Assembly (NCBI GenBank): GCA_020628545.1
Contig: JAHDEX010000033.1
Location: forward strand, 1-46,235
Direction: 5' to 3'
Source of the DNA: Paracoccaceae bacterium
GTDB taxonomy: Bacteria; Pseudomonadota; Alphaproteobacteria; Rhodobacterales; Rhodobacteraceae
Length of the DNA stretch: 46,235 bases
This document shows, piece by piece, positions 1 to 8,504 of this stretch. The notes beneath the pieces are model-generated. The model was not told the DNA's origin and ran no database searches. It was given only the letters and a program-made list of their open reading frames with translations. The position numbers and the translations under genes were made by a program. Position 1 is the stretch's first letter. Every line of letters starts with the position of its first letter.

Positions 1-254
1 CTGACTTCATAGGCTTCTTTCAATCGGCCTTCGGCGGTCAGGCGAAGCCAATCGGGGATGTTGTTATGAAGCGGGCAGTGCGACTGGCAGTATGGGACAC
101 CACACTGCGAGCAGCGGCTGGCTTGTTCGGCGGCTTTCTCTGACGCATATTCCGCGTAGATTTCGCGGAAGTCAGTGTTGCGCAAATCGGGGGGGCGTTT
201 CTCGGGCATGTCCCGTTCTACGTCCACGAACTTGAGCATCTTTTGACCAGCCAT
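1..254 (-). CDS. gltD: Glutamate synthase small subunit, N-terminal part (cut by window start)
   Basis: The first 84 residues of the NADPH-dependent glutamate synthase beta subunit, which passes electrons from NADPH to the large subunit for glutamate formation from glutamine and 2-oxoglutarate. The reading begins MAGQKMLKFVDVERDMPEKR and continues into the cysteine cluster RCSQCGVPYC followed by HCPLHNNIPDW, the typical N-terminal iron-sulfur region of this family, then an EGRLKEAYE stretch. The rest, including the FAD and NADPH domains, lies outside the window. The start ATG is at 252-254. It is divergent from uppP across a 215-bp spacer. gltB is not visible. Confidence 0.9.
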   Translation of the reverse strand, partial: MAGQKMLKFVDVERDMPEKRPPDLRNTDFREIYAEYASEKAAEQASRCSQCGVPYCQSHCPLHNNIPDWLRLTAEGRLKEAYEV

Positions 255-320
255 GCGCCTGCCTCCATCTGGGGTGAGAACCGCCCTTCTAATTTGAGAC
301 TTTCGGAAAGAAAAGTCAGT

Positions 321-333
321 ATAGGTGACCTAT
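321..333. promoter_or_regulatory. Palindrome ATAGGTGACCTAT, possible operator
   Basis: Perfect inverted repeat with 6-bp arms (ATAGGT / ACCTAT) around one central base, in the spacer between the divergent gltD and uppP genes. A second inverted repeat with the same TAGGT core lies 53 bp further right. The binding protein is unknown; the call rests on symmetry and position only. Confidence 0.35.
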
Positions 334-385
334 TTGCAGGTTTTGGGGCTTGCACCAATAGAAACCTACAAAAAATTGCCAGTAA

Positions 386-406
386 ATAGGTCCGATTTGC
401 GACCTA
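386..406. promoter_or_regulatory. Second inverted repeat TAGGTC-N8-GACCTA in the gltD-uppP spacer
   Basis: Arms TAGGTC (387-392) and GACCTA (401-406) are separated by 8 bp, about 63 bp before the uppP start codon. The arm core matches that of the palindrome at 321-333, so the two may be paired binding sites for one dimeric regulator. No known family is assigned. Confidence 0.3.
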
Positions 407-469
407 AATCACCTCTTCCCCCATTTTTTCAGGACTCTATGGTGCGCACGACCGAATCGAGGACCTTCA

Positions 470-1267
470 ATGACCCTGTTCAATTTGTTGCTGGTGGCGC
501 TGATCCAAGGCGTGACAGAGTTTCTGCCTGTCAGCTCATCCGGCCATTTGATCCTGTTGCCGTCGTTGAGCGGCTTGGACGACCAGGGGCAGGTGATTGA
601 TGTCGCGGCGCACGTTGGCACGCTCGCCGCAGTAATCCTTTATTTCTGGACGGATGTGCGCATGGCACTGGAAGGGACGGGGCGCTTGATCCGCGGGAAG
701 GTGGATACGCGCGGCGCGTTTCTGGCGCTTTGCCTGTTGATCGCAACGATCCCGGTCATTCTGTTTGGGCTGGTGCTTAAGGTCACGGGTTTGGCGGACG
801 CGATGCGCGGGATTGCCGTTATAGGCTGGACGATGCTGATCTTTGGAATTGTTCTTTATTGGGCGGACCAGAAAGGCACGACCGAGCGGAAAGCCGAAGA
901 ATGGACCTTGAAACACGCGGTGATCATGGGGCTTTGGCAGTGCCTTGCGCTGATCCCCGGCACGTCGCGGTCCGGCATCACCATCACCGGTGGACGGCTC
1001 TTGGGTTACAACCGGACCGATGCGGCCCGGTTATCAATGCTGATGTCGATCCCGACCATCATCGCCTCTGCCGCGCTGCTGTCGCTGGATGTCATTGGCA
1101 CGCCCGGCGTCATGAACGAAATCATCATCGTCGCGGGCATGTCTTTCATGGCAGCGTTGGCGGCACTCGTGCTGATGATGAAGTTGCTGCAGTCGGTCAG
1201 TTACACGCCCTACGTTGTGTACCGTGTGATCCTCGGGCTGATCCTGTTGTTTATCGCCTACACTTAA
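470..1267 (+). CDS. uppP: Undecaprenyl-diphosphatase (BacA/UppP family)
   Basis: A 265-residue membrane protein that dephosphorylates undecaprenyl diphosphate, recycling the lipid carrier for peptidoglycan and surface polysaccharide synthesis. Both family motifs are present: EFLPVSSSGHL at residues 17-27 with the catalytic-site glutamate and serines, and PGTSRSG at 163-169, plus the conserved histidine near residue 48. Length and the hydrophobic pattern fit the family. The ATG at 470 follows GAGG by about 8 bases. Its stop overlaps the stop of the convergent NAD-binding gene by 4 bp. Confidence 0.95.
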   Translation: MTLFNLLLVALIQGVTEFLPVSSSGHLILLPSLSGLDDQGQVIDVAAHVGTLAAVILYFWTDVRMALEGTGRLIRGKVDTRGAFLALCLLIATIPVILFGLVLKVTGLADAMRGIAVIGWTMLIFGIVLYWADQKGTTERKAEEWTLKHAVIMGLWQCLALIPGTSRSGITITGGRLLGYNRTDAARLSMLMSIPTIIASAALLSLDVIGTPGVMNEIIIVAGMSFMAALAALVLMMKLLQSVSYTPYVVYRVILGLILLFIAYT

Positions 1268-2241
1268 GTACGCAGGTTTTCAGCCGACTCTTTGATTGCG
1301 GCGTATTGACCGGAAGGGCGGAAGCGCCAGAGGTAGTCTGGCAGGATCGCTTCAAGCGCTTTTGGTTTCACGCCAAGATCTGCGAGCGTTTTTGCGCCGT
1401 CTGACACGACATTGTCGTAGCCCAGATTGATGACCTGATCTTTTGTCACTGGCGCTTTCACGATACCAAGTGTGACGGCCTGGATGATGCCAAAGACCGT
1501 CGCCATGATCCGGGCAATCCAGAAGGGCGTGTTCACGATCAGACGCCGACGGCGCACGACCTTGAGCATGTGCTCCATCAATTCGCGGAACGTATTCACG
1601 TCCGGCCCACCAAGTTCAAAGGTGCCCTCGGCACGTGTGTTCAGCGCGTTGACCGCTGCCTCCGCGACATCGTCGACGTAGACTGGCTGAAACTTCGTAT
1701 CCGCACCGATCACAGGCAGGATAGGTCCGAGGCGGGACATGGACGCGAACCGGTTGAAGAACTGATCTTCGGGTCCGAAGATGATGGAGGGGCGCAGAAT
1801 GACCGCTTCGGGGATGTAGCTGCGTACCGCTTCTTCCCCTTGCGCTTTCGTCCGTGCGTACTCGCTGTCCGAAGTTGCTGAGGCACCAATCGCCGAGATG
1901 TGGATCATGCGGCTGATACCAAGATCGGAGGCGATCCGGGCAATCCGGGCGGCGCCTTCCGCCTGCACCGCTTCAAAGGTGTTCTTGCCAACTTCATCGA
2001 GCACACCCACACAGTTAATGACGGCATCGGCCCCACGGGCAGCCGCCTTCACGCTTGCGTCGTCGCGGATGTTGCACAGGATTGGTTCGACCTGGCCGAC
2101 GACACCGTAAGGACGCACAAAGCCAGCTTGTTCAGGGTTGCGCACGGCCACGCGGATCCGCCAGCCGTCTTGGGCCAAACGCCGGGCGATATACCGTCCC
2201 ACAAAGCCGGAACCGCCGTAGATAGTGACAAGTTTGGACAT
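1264..2241 (-). CDS. NDUFA9-like NAD(P)-binding protein (complex I associated, atypical SDR)
   Basis: A 325-residue Rossmann protein with the N-terminal nucleotide-binding motif TIYGGSGFVGRYIARRLA (GGxGFxG form). The order of motifs is that of atypical short-chain dehydrogenases: INCVGVL near residue 75, HISAIGAS near residue 120, a YARTKAQGE active-site-like segment and RPSIIFGPED. It matches the family related to mitochondrial complex I subunit NDUFA9, which is common in alphaproteobacteria and may bind NADPH in assembly or stability of complex I. The substrate, if any, is unknown. It stands alone, convergent with uppP. Confidence 0.85.
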   Translation of the reverse strand: MSKLVTIYGGSGFVGRYIARRLAQDGWRIRVAVRNPEQAGFVRPYGVVGQVEPILCNIRDDASVKAAARGADAVINCVGVLDEVGKNTFEAVQAEGAARIARIASDLGISRMIHISAIGASATSDSEYARTKAQGEEAVRSYIPEAVILRPSIIFGPEDQFFNRFASMSRLGPILPVIGADTKFQPVYVDDVAEAAVNALNTRAEGTFELGGPDVNTFRELMEHMLKVVRRRRLIVNTPFWIARIMATVFGIIQAVTLGIVKAPVTKDQVINLGYDNVVSDGAKTLADLGVKPKALEAILPDYLWRFRPSGQYAAIKESAENLRT

Positions 2242-2587
2242 GACGCTGACCCTTTGTTGCAGTCGCAGCGTGTTTACGCCGCCACCTGCGGCCAGACAAG
2301 ACGAATCCGACGCGCTTGCAGTCAGGTCGCAATTGCCGTTGTGACTGGATTTTCAGATTTGGACGTGATCTCAAGTTATGGTGAGATTGCGAGATATGAA
2401 GCATCAGATTTGTGAACAGAGTCCCGGCGGACAATGTCAACTTTGCTGTCGTAGCCGGGGAGGGCACGTTTCACTTTGGCCAGAAACGGTCGCCGGGTGA
2501 CGTCACAGATCTTCCGAGCAAAACCACGAAGAATCGCGTTGACAGGGCGGGCGGCAGGGCCTAATCCGCCTCCTACCAATCATCTGT
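2242..2587. other. Intergenic region between NDUFA9-like gene and tRNA-Leu
   Basis: No convincing gene was found in this stretch of about 346 bp. The short open frames on both strands lack recognisable domains and good ribosome binding sites. It should hold the promoter of the minus-strand NDUFA9-like gene at the left and the tRNA promoter at the right. Confidence 0.6.
2539..2567 (+). promoter_or_regulatory. Likely sigma-70 promoter of tRNA-Leu
   Basis: TTGACA at 2539-2544, a 17-bp spacer, then TAATCC at 2562-2567, ending 20 bp before the first base of the tRNA. The -35 box is perfect and the spacing is ideal; the -10 box is only partly matching. Confidence 0.5.
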
Positions 2588-2674
2588 GCCCAGATGGCGG
2601 AATTGGTAGACGCGCCAGCTTCAGGTGCTGGTGTCCGTATGGACGTGGAGGTTCGAGTCCTCTTCTGGGCACCA
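2588..2674 (+). tRNA. tRNA-Leu (CAG anticodon)
   Basis: An 87-base class II tRNA with encoded CCA. The acceptor stem GCCCAGA pairs with TCTGGGC. The anticodon stem CCAGC/GCTGG encloses the loop TTCAGGT with anticodon CAG. There is a long variable arm and the T-loop GTTCGAGTC. The discriminator base is A followed by CCA. The gene lies at the left edge of a polysaccharide islet. Confidence 0.97.
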
Positions 2675-2678
2675 TTTC
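2668..2678 (+). repeat. Left copy of 11-bp direct repeat at tRNA-Leu 3' end (possible att site)
   Basis: GGCACCATTTC spans the last bases of the tRNA-Leu gene including its CCA end. An identical copy occurs at 7063-7073, just after the polysaccharide genes. Site-specific elements that integrate at tRNA genes duplicate the 3' end in this manner, but the match is short. Confidence 0.35.
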
Positions 2679-3122
2679 ACCAAAAATCTATATTATTCAG
2701 CAATGACTTATTGGGCTCAAACACGAGCCGATCCACCCCTCAAACTACCCCCACTACCTCGAGCTTTTTTGATACTTGCAGACCCAAAAAAGAGTTTCGA
2801 CCCACTCACTGCAAGGAAACCGACAACTATTTAGCTGGGTTTCGCAGGTCAGACACGGTTAACAGACAAGGGCTTATGCGCCTTTGCATCTTGCGTCGGT
2901 TTGAGATTGGTGGCCATGCTTCCAACGTATCAACGGAAACAAGACATTCAGATGAAAAACACTGCTTAGTGTCACTCAAGATAGCTTCCGACGAGCCGCA
3001 GAAGAAATAGGCTGCAGTGGTGGCAATGATACACTTTTTCGCGCAGTCGCGACAAAGTGGTCCTTCGTTCCGCCCAGCCGATGCCGCGATGGGCACCAAC
3101 CTTGCGGGGGCGTGGTCATTGA
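2675..3122. other. Gene-poor stretch after tRNA-Leu
   Basis: About 448 bp with no reading frame that I recognise. The open frames here on either strand show no family motifs and appear to be chance frames. The stretch sits between the tRNA and the flippase stop, and could hold decayed sequence from an integrated element, though no integrase remnant was readable. Confidence 0.5.
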
Positions 3123-4637
3123 TCAGCGATTTCGCAAATTTGCGGCCCAGCTTTTGCAGTCTTGGCGAAGCTCTCTGCTCAGGCAAACGCGGACCACGAG
3201 GCAACTCAAAGCCACCGCGAGGGATAACAAAAAGCCAACAATCGGCGGCGCGATCCCCCAAAGTGACTGAAAACCCAAAACCGCGGCAATGGCCGCCAGC
3301 GCAAACAAGCCGTCTTGTAGGAAGAGGCGCACAAGCTGTTGACCCTGAAGAGGTGTATGCTTCACGACCAGCCAGGCAAGACTTGGGAGCATCACAATGA
3401 TCATCGTGATCATATAGGCCTGAACCATACCCACGAGCCCAAACTGCAACCCGATCAACAACGCGACAATAACGGCTCCAGCAGCGAATATCCGGTACCG
3501 CAGGATCGTTGCGGGACGCCCGACTGCCAGCAGGCTCCATTGCATGACGTGATTGAGACCTGCCTGAAGTGTGAGGATTCCGAACCAAGCGAGGATCGGG
3601 CTTGCTCCGGTCCAGTCTGCGCCTAGGAGGATCAGCACGATCTCATCAGAGGCGGTACAAATGAGCACGCCGATAGGAACCGTCAGCAAAGAGATGCGGG
3701 TCGCCGCGCGCATGACCACATCCGCAAAAAGGCGGGGATCTTGCGTTGCGCGGCTGAGTGCCGGGAAAAACACGCTCGACAGTGGGCTCACGGCGCGCTG
3801 CTGCGGGAGATTGGCCAATGTCCAAGCGCGATAATACAGGCCCGCATCGGCTGTGCCGAATACGCGCCCTACTATGAATAGGCCGAGGTTTTGCGTCATC
3901 AAGCTGATCAAACGGGACAGTGCCAGGACACCTCCAAATCGCAATGATCCGCGCGCTTCGGCAAAACCCGCCGATCCAGGTCGGACCGGGCGCCACCGCG
4001 TTCTGTTAACAAGTAGCCCAAAGGCAAAGACCGGTTGGACCAGGATCTGGGCCGCAATGGCCCAATAGCTGAAACCGCCCAAGGCCAGTCCGACTGCTGT
4101 GATGCCAGCGCCCACCGTTGCCACGAATGTCACAGTTTCAGCTTCCCGCACGCGCATTTGCCGCCTCAATATCGCGACGTACTGTGCGCCGAGGGCCGCA
4201 AAAAACACCGTTGGCGCGAGCGCCAGAAAGACCGGGCCGACCCTGTCATCGCCGTAATACTGCGCGGCAGGCCCTGCCAAGAGCGTGATCAACACTGCAA
4301 ATGCAAAACCGATACAAGCGTTGATCCAAAACAAGGCGGAGGCGACGGACTGTGTCATCTTTTCCTTCTGGATGACTGCCTCAACCAAACCAAACTCAGA
4401 TACGCTTGTCGCGATGATGATCGCGGGCAAGGCCATGGCGACCACGCCATGTTCCGCGGGGCTAATCAATCGCGCCAGCATCGCGGTGGTGATCAATTGA
4501 AATGCAAATTTCGCCACAGCAAATGTGAGAACGAGCCGCGCACCGCGCCCTGCGCGTTTGTTCAGATCAGCCCTGAGGTGTGCGGTGTCAAAAAGAGCGT
4601 CTTGCGACTGAGGCTGTTGGTCTTTCTTGAGGATCAC
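3123..4637 (-). CDS. Polysaccharide flippase (Wzx/MOP superfamily)
   Basis: A 504-residue, strongly hydrophobic protein with about twelve to fourteen predicted membrane spans, of the oligosaccharide flippase family that moves lipid-linked sugar units across the inner membrane. Early segments such as RLISPAEHGVVAMALPAII are typical (RLLxPxxYG motif of this family). The C-terminus is basic. Its start overlaps the stop of the glycosyltransferase by 4 bp (ATGA), so the two are co-transcribed. The exact cargo cannot be told. There is no polymerase or chain-length gene nearby, so the pathway is either small or shared with genes elsewhere. Confidence 0.88.
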   Translation of the reverse strand: MILKKDQQPQSQDALFDTAHLRADLNKRAGRGARLVLTFAVAKFAFQLITTAMLARLISPAEHGVVAMALPAIIIATSVSEFGLVEAVIQKEKMTQSVASALFWINACIGFAFAVLITLLAGPAAQYYGDDRVGPVFLALAPTVFFAALGAQYVAILRRQMRVREAETVTFVATVGAGITAVGLALGGFSYWAIAAQILVQPVFAFGLLVNRTRWRPVRPGSAGFAEARGSLRFGGVLALSRLISLMTQNLGLFIVGRVFGTADAGLYYRAWTLANLPQQRAVSPLSSVFFPALSRATQDPRLFADVVMRAATRISLLTVPIGVLICTASDEIVLILLGADWTGASPILAWFGILTLQAGLNHVMQWSLLAVGRPATILRYRIFAAGAVIVALLIGLQFGLVGMVQAYMITMIIVMLPSLAWLVVKHTPLQGQQLVRLFLQDGLFALAAIAAVLGFQSLWGIAPPIVGFLLSLAVALSCLVVRVCLSRELRQDCKSWAANLRNR

Positions 4638-5728
4638 GGCAAGGGATACTTCGCATTTGGTCCAAGCCGGCCGGCCAAGGCATCCGTGACGGCGGCATAA
4701 AAGGTGTCTACATTGGTTCTCCGACCGCGGGCGAACGCATGGCCGACCGTGAGCGCCCCCAGAAAGAACAGGTTCACTGCGAACCAGACCCTCCCCACAC
4801 CTTTGACGCGTTCTTTGTCGAGAACCAACGCATTTCGTAGCGCAAAATAAAGGCGGAAATCAGGTGGGCTGGTCGCCAGACGCCTGGCTGTTCCGATCTG
4901 CGGTTGCGCCTTTTGCGTCGCGTTCCAGGAAGTCTCCTGATCGTCGATCGAGGCGCCCGGAACGAGGAAAAGGCCAACCTCTCGTGCAAGGCGTTGGGAA
5001 TAATCATAGTCGTCAGCATAGATGCAAAAGTCCTCCCGCGGCCCAGCAACGGCCTCCAAACCCACACGCGGCACCAATAATCCGCCGTAGGGCGCGTGGG
5101 GCACAGGAACGGGGCCGCCCTCCCATTTCGGTCGATGACCGAACACTTTTGAGAGAAACCGCTTGGGACGTTTCCGCAGATCAAATCCATATGCTTCGCC
5201 GTTTGCAGGCGCAGACATGGCGCCGCCTTCGGCCGCTTCAACAATGTAGCGCCTGTCGGTGCGCACCCCGCAAACGGCCGCTGCCCCATCGGTGGCCTGC
5301 AACAGCTTTGACAGACAACCGACTTGCAACAGGTTGTCGTCATCCATCAGCAGAACCGCATCCGTTATCTTGGGCGCATCTGTCGCGGCGCGGATCAGCG
5401 CTGCGTATGCCTTTGCCGGGCCGACGTTTTTGGGCGACGAAAGGATCGTTGTTTGCAGCCCGTCGAAACCACTCAGCAGGGCGTGGAGGCTGTCCGTCAC
5501 TGACCGCTCCAGACCGTTCGCATAGATCGCGACTTGGCGCACTCCTTGATCCATCACGCTTCTGATCATGCCTGCAATCAGGTCCACCCGGTCGCCATAG
5601 GTCACCGTCAGGACACAGACACGGGAAACTTCAATTTGACCTGCGGGCACGTCTGGGATGCTCCTGTCAGAGCGGCTATACCGCGTTTGAAATTGCTTAT
5701 CGTTCAATTCGGGGTAAATCCATCCCAT
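4634..5728 (-). CDS. Family 2 glycosyltransferase (galactofuranosyltransferase-like)
   Basis: A 364-residue GT-A type glycosyltransferase. The N-terminal nucleotide-sugar segment is VCVLTVTYGDRVDLI near residues 37-51, and the metal-binding acidic triad is in LLMDDDNLL (DDD at 129-131). A later ADDYDY and a DDQETSW segment fit an acceptor/catalytic-base region as in GlfT2-like or rhamnosyl-type enzymes. It lacks a signal peptide and has one hydrophobic stretch near the C-terminus (VWFAVNLFFLGALTVG). It is first of a two-gene unit with the flippase, and divergent from the pyruvyl transferase gene. Sugar specificity is unknown. Confidence 0.85.
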   Translation of the reverse strand: MGWIYPELNDKQFQTRYSRSDRSIPDVPAGQIEVSRVCVLTVTYGDRVDLIAGMIRSVMDQGVRQVAIYANGLERSVTDSLHALLSGFDGLQTTILSSPKNVGPAKAYAALIRAATDAPKITDAVLLMDDDNLLQVGCLSKLLQATDGAAAVCGVRTDRRYIVEAAEGGAMSAPANGEAYGFDLRKRPKRFLSKVFGHRPKWEGGPVPVPHAPYGGLLVPRVGLEAVAGPREDFCIYADDYDYSQRLAREVGLFLVPGASIDDQETSWNATQKAQPQIGTARRLATSPPDFRLYFALRNALVLDKERVKGVGRVWFAVNLFFLGALTVGHAFARGRRTNVDTFYAAVTDALAGRLGPNAKYPLP

Positions 5729-5789
5729 TCATCGGGTGCGCTCGGAGGTGACCGCCGCAAGGGCAGACAGATCAACCGGAAAGGCAAGT

Positions 5790-7052
5790 ATGAACTCAGG
5801 TGTAGGGTCGGTGCGTTGGCATGTCTCCGGGATCGGGGCCTTTGACAGATTTAATTACGGTGACGTGCTTTTCGCCAATGTGCTCACCCACATGATAGCA
5901 CAGCATCTCCCCGAGGCTGAGCTGCGCTACTATGCGCTGAAAGCCGCAGACATGCGGCTTCAAGGGGGCGTTCAAACCGAGCCGCTTAGAAACCTCTATC
6001 GTCGGTCGCTTGGGCCCGATGACCGCCACCTCGTGGTTCTGACCGGCGGGGAGTTACTCGCCCCGACATGGGGGCAGATGGCAGAGCATCTGGTGCCTGC
6101 CACGTTCAGTCGCCAGTTGAAAAGACTGCATCGCCGCACTGGCCACGCCCGATGGACGGGGTTTTGGAGACGGATTTACGGTTGCCCCAATCTGCAGCCT
6201 TGGACCATTGACCCTGATGACCTCAAGGCACCTGGGCAGACTGCCGTTGTTTACAATGCGGTTGGCGGAACGAGCATTGAGGCCCTTTCAAACAAAGAGC
6301 TTTCTTGGCAAAGCGCGGCATTGAAAAAGGCACAGTGGCTTAGCGTGCGCGACAACATAGTCGCAGACGGCATTGTCGCCCGTGGGCTACCCCGGCCAAA
6401 AGTTGTTCCGGACAGTGCAGTTGTTATGCCGTCATTGCTGTCCCACAAGGACAGGGAGACGGCGAGAGAGAAGGCTATCCGGCTGAGCGGCCTCAGCCAG
6501 GGCGGCTATATCTGTGTCCAGATCGCCGAACGCTGGCTGCGCGGGCATGAAGAGGTCTTGGCGGAGGTCTTGCGTCAAGTCAACGCGCAGTCTGGAAAGG
6601 CAATCATGGCATTCGCCATTGGCCGCGCAGCCGGTCATGACGATCAAGTCGCAGCCCGGCGATTGGCCGCGCGACTTGGTCAGAAGCCTTGGTTCGGGAT
6701 GGTGGATGCGGATCTCACGGTGAATGAGATCATGGGCCTGATCGCCGGGTCTGATGCCTATATCGGCACCTCCTTGCATGGGTTCATTACCGCGTTTTCC
6801 TTTTCAACCCCTCGCGTGGGCCTCTTGCCGCATCTGGGAAAGCTTATCGGATTTCGTGACGCCTGGGATCTCCCCGATATGCCAGTGGGTGTTGATTTTG
6901 CAGATATTCCATCAGCTTTGGCATTTGCAATGCGTGCGGACCCCGCAACGATGGCCGCAAAATCAAAGCGGGCACAAGACGCTTACCGCTCCAGTTTCCG
7001 CGACATGATCGCTCAGGTTACGTCCGTGCACAGCCTGAATCACACAGAATAA
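5790..7052 (+). CDS. Polysaccharide pyruvyl transferase family protein
   Basis: A 420-residue protein of the family that transfers pyruvate from phosphoenolpyruvate to sugars as ketals. Visible family signs are the N-terminal GAFDRFNYGDVLFAN (a G-x-x-N-x-GD motif, residues 16-30) and the C-terminal AYIGTSLHGFITAFS near residue 325, corresponding to the usual SxRLHG motif. The ATG at 5790 is chosen; an in-frame GTG at 5736 would add 18 low-complexity residues and leave only 7 bp to the divergent glycosyltransferase. Together with the flippase and glycosyltransferase it suggests an acidic, pyruvylated surface glycan. Confidence 0.85.
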   Translation: MNSGVGSVRWHVSGIGAFDRFNYGDVLFANVLTHMIAQHLPEAELRYYALKAADMRLQGGVQTEPLRNLYRRSLGPDDRHLVVLTGGELLAPTWGQMAEHLVPATFSRQLKRLHRRTGHARWTGFWRRIYGCPNLQPWTIDPDDLKAPGQTAVVYNAVGGTSIEALSNKELSWQSAALKKAQWLSVRDNIVADGIVARGLPRPKVVPDSAVVMPSLLSHKDRETAREKAIRLSGLSQGGYICVQIAERWLRGHEEVLAEVLRQVNAQSGKAIMAFAIGRAAGHDDQVAARRLAARLGQKPWFGMVDADLTVNEIMGLIAGSDAYIGTSLHGFITAFSFSTPRVGLLPHLGKLIGFRDAWDLPDMPVGVDFADIPSALAFAMRADPATMAAKSKRAQDAYRSSFRDMIAQVTSVHSLNHTE

Positions 7053-7062
7053 GAGTACGTTC

Positions 7063-7073
7063 GGCACCATTTC
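7063..7073 (+). repeat. Right copy of 11-bp direct repeat (possible att site)
   Basis: GGCACCATTTC, identical to 2668-2678 at the tRNA-Leu end, 10 bp after the stop of the pyruvyl transferase gene. Flanking bases differ. The two copies bracket the whole polysaccharide islet. Confidence 0.35.
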
Positions 7074-7190
7074 CCTTTCCAACGAGTAGACGTTTGCGGC
7101 GCTCTGCGCATGGCGACGGTTTGCTGCTTGCAAAGTCGGGCCCGTCATCAATACTCGTGAAAACAACGCGCTGCGGTAAAGACGGGTGAT

Positions 7191-8504
7191 ATGGAAGAAA
7201 TCGAAAAGACGCTCTCGCCGACGATTACGTTTGTGAACCAGATTGTTGCCTTCTTCCAGTCGCTGGTAGACGATCTTTTCACGATCCCGCAGGCAATTGC
7301 TGTTTCTGTCACGTTGCTGATTGCGGCACTGCTGTACCGGATGATCGCCCGCAGGATGGAACCGCTGGTTGTGTCTATTGGCAACCCCCTGCTGAGGCGA
7401 TCGGCGAGGGCAGCGCAAGGGCTGACCTTTCCGATCATTTGGGTTGTTGGGCTATGGATCAGCCTGACGGTGTTGCATGGCTTTAGTGCGCGCACCGGAA
7501 CGGTCAGGCTCTTTGCGAGCCTGATCAACGCCTGGGTGCTGATCCGCATTCTTTCAATCTTCATCCCAAGCCACTTCTGGGCCAAGGTCTTTGCTTGGTT
7601 CGCTTGGACCGTGGCTGCGCTGAATGCGTTTGGCGTCCTGGATCCGTTCATTCGCTGGATGGACGACGTTGGGTTCACCTTTGGTGATGTGACGTTGACC
7701 GTTTGGGACGTGGTACAGGGTATCCTCATCATCGGGCTATTGATCTGGCTTGCAATTACCCTGTCACGCCTCATTCAAATGCAGATAGACCGGGCGCAGA
7801 ACCTGACGCCATCGATCAAGGTGTTGGCGGGCAAGGTCTTGCGGCTGCTGCTGATTGGCCTTGCGGTGGTCTTTGGATTGTCGGCGATAGGTGTGGATCT
7901 GACGGCCTTTGCGGTCTTCTCCGGTGCGCTTGGTCTGGGTGTTGGTCTGGGCCTGCAGCGGACAATTGGTAACCTTGTGGCGGGGTTCACGATGCTGGCC
8001 GATCGGTCGATCAAACCTGGTGACGTGATTGAGGTCGATACCGGGGACGGGCCGACATATGGCGAGGTCAAAACGCTTAATACGCGCTACATTTCGGTGC
8101 GGACGCGGTCGGGCAAGGAAACGTTGATCCCGAACGATATCCTGATCTCAAACCCGGTGATCAACTGGTCTTATTCGGACAAGGTGATCCGGCAAGGTAT
8201 TCCGGTGGGGGTTGCTTATTCGACCGATGTCGACAAGGCGATGGACTTATGCGTTGAAGCGGCGAAATCCTGTGCGCGGGTTTTGAAATCGCCATCGCCG
8301 GTTTGCCTCGTCAAGGGATTTGGCGACTCGAGCGTTGATCTGGAGCTACGGTATTGGATCAACGACCCCGAGGGTGGTGTCGCGAATTCAAAAAGCGCGG
8401 TGTATCTCGCGATTTGGCATCGGTTTCGCGAACATGAGATCGAGATCCCATTCCCGCAACTTGACCTGCATCTCCGATCCGGGCTGCCGCCCAAAGACGC
8501 TTAA
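7191..8504 (+). CDS. Mechanosensitive ion channel, MscS family
   Basis: A 437-residue inner-membrane channel that opens on membrane tension to release solutes. Predicted spans lie near residues 32-51, 75-95, 105-122, 130-150, 172-195 and 212-232, followed by the pore helix GALGLGVGLGLQRTIGNLVA (245-264) and the beta domain DRSIKPGDVIEV. The segment LIPNDILISNPVINWS is the family hallmark. It has more membrane helices than E. coli MscS (three). The stop overlaps the stop of the convergent kdgK by 4 bp. It is preceded by a 117-bp spacer after the possible islet boundary. Confidence 0.93.
   Translation: MEEIEKTLSPTITFVNQIVAFFQSLVDDLFTIPQAIAVSVTLLIAALLYRMIARRMEPLVVSIGNPLLRRSARAAQGLTFPIIWVVGLWISLTVLHGFSARTGTVRLFASLINAWVLIRILSIFIPSHFWAKVFAWFAWTVAALNAFGVLDPFIRWMDDVGFTFGDVTLTVWDVVQGILIIGLLIWLAITLSRLIQMQIDRAQNLTPSIKVLAGKVLRLLLIGLAVVFGLSAIGVDLTAFAVFSGALGLGVGLGLQRTIGNLVAGFTMLADRSIKPGDVIEVDTGDGPTYGEVKTLNTRYISVRTRSGKETLIPNDILISNPVINWSYSDKVIRQGIPVGVAYSTDVDKAMDLCVEAAKSCARVLKSPSPVCLVKGFGDSSVDLELRYWINDPEGGVANSKSAVYLAIWHRFREHEIEIPFPQLDLHLRSGLPPKDA

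Noticed and set aside
2827..3588. Minus-strand 253-residue frame after tRNA-Leu
   Set aside because: Half of it overlaps the flippase in another frame and the remainder shows no recognisable motif; not an integrase remnant that I could read.
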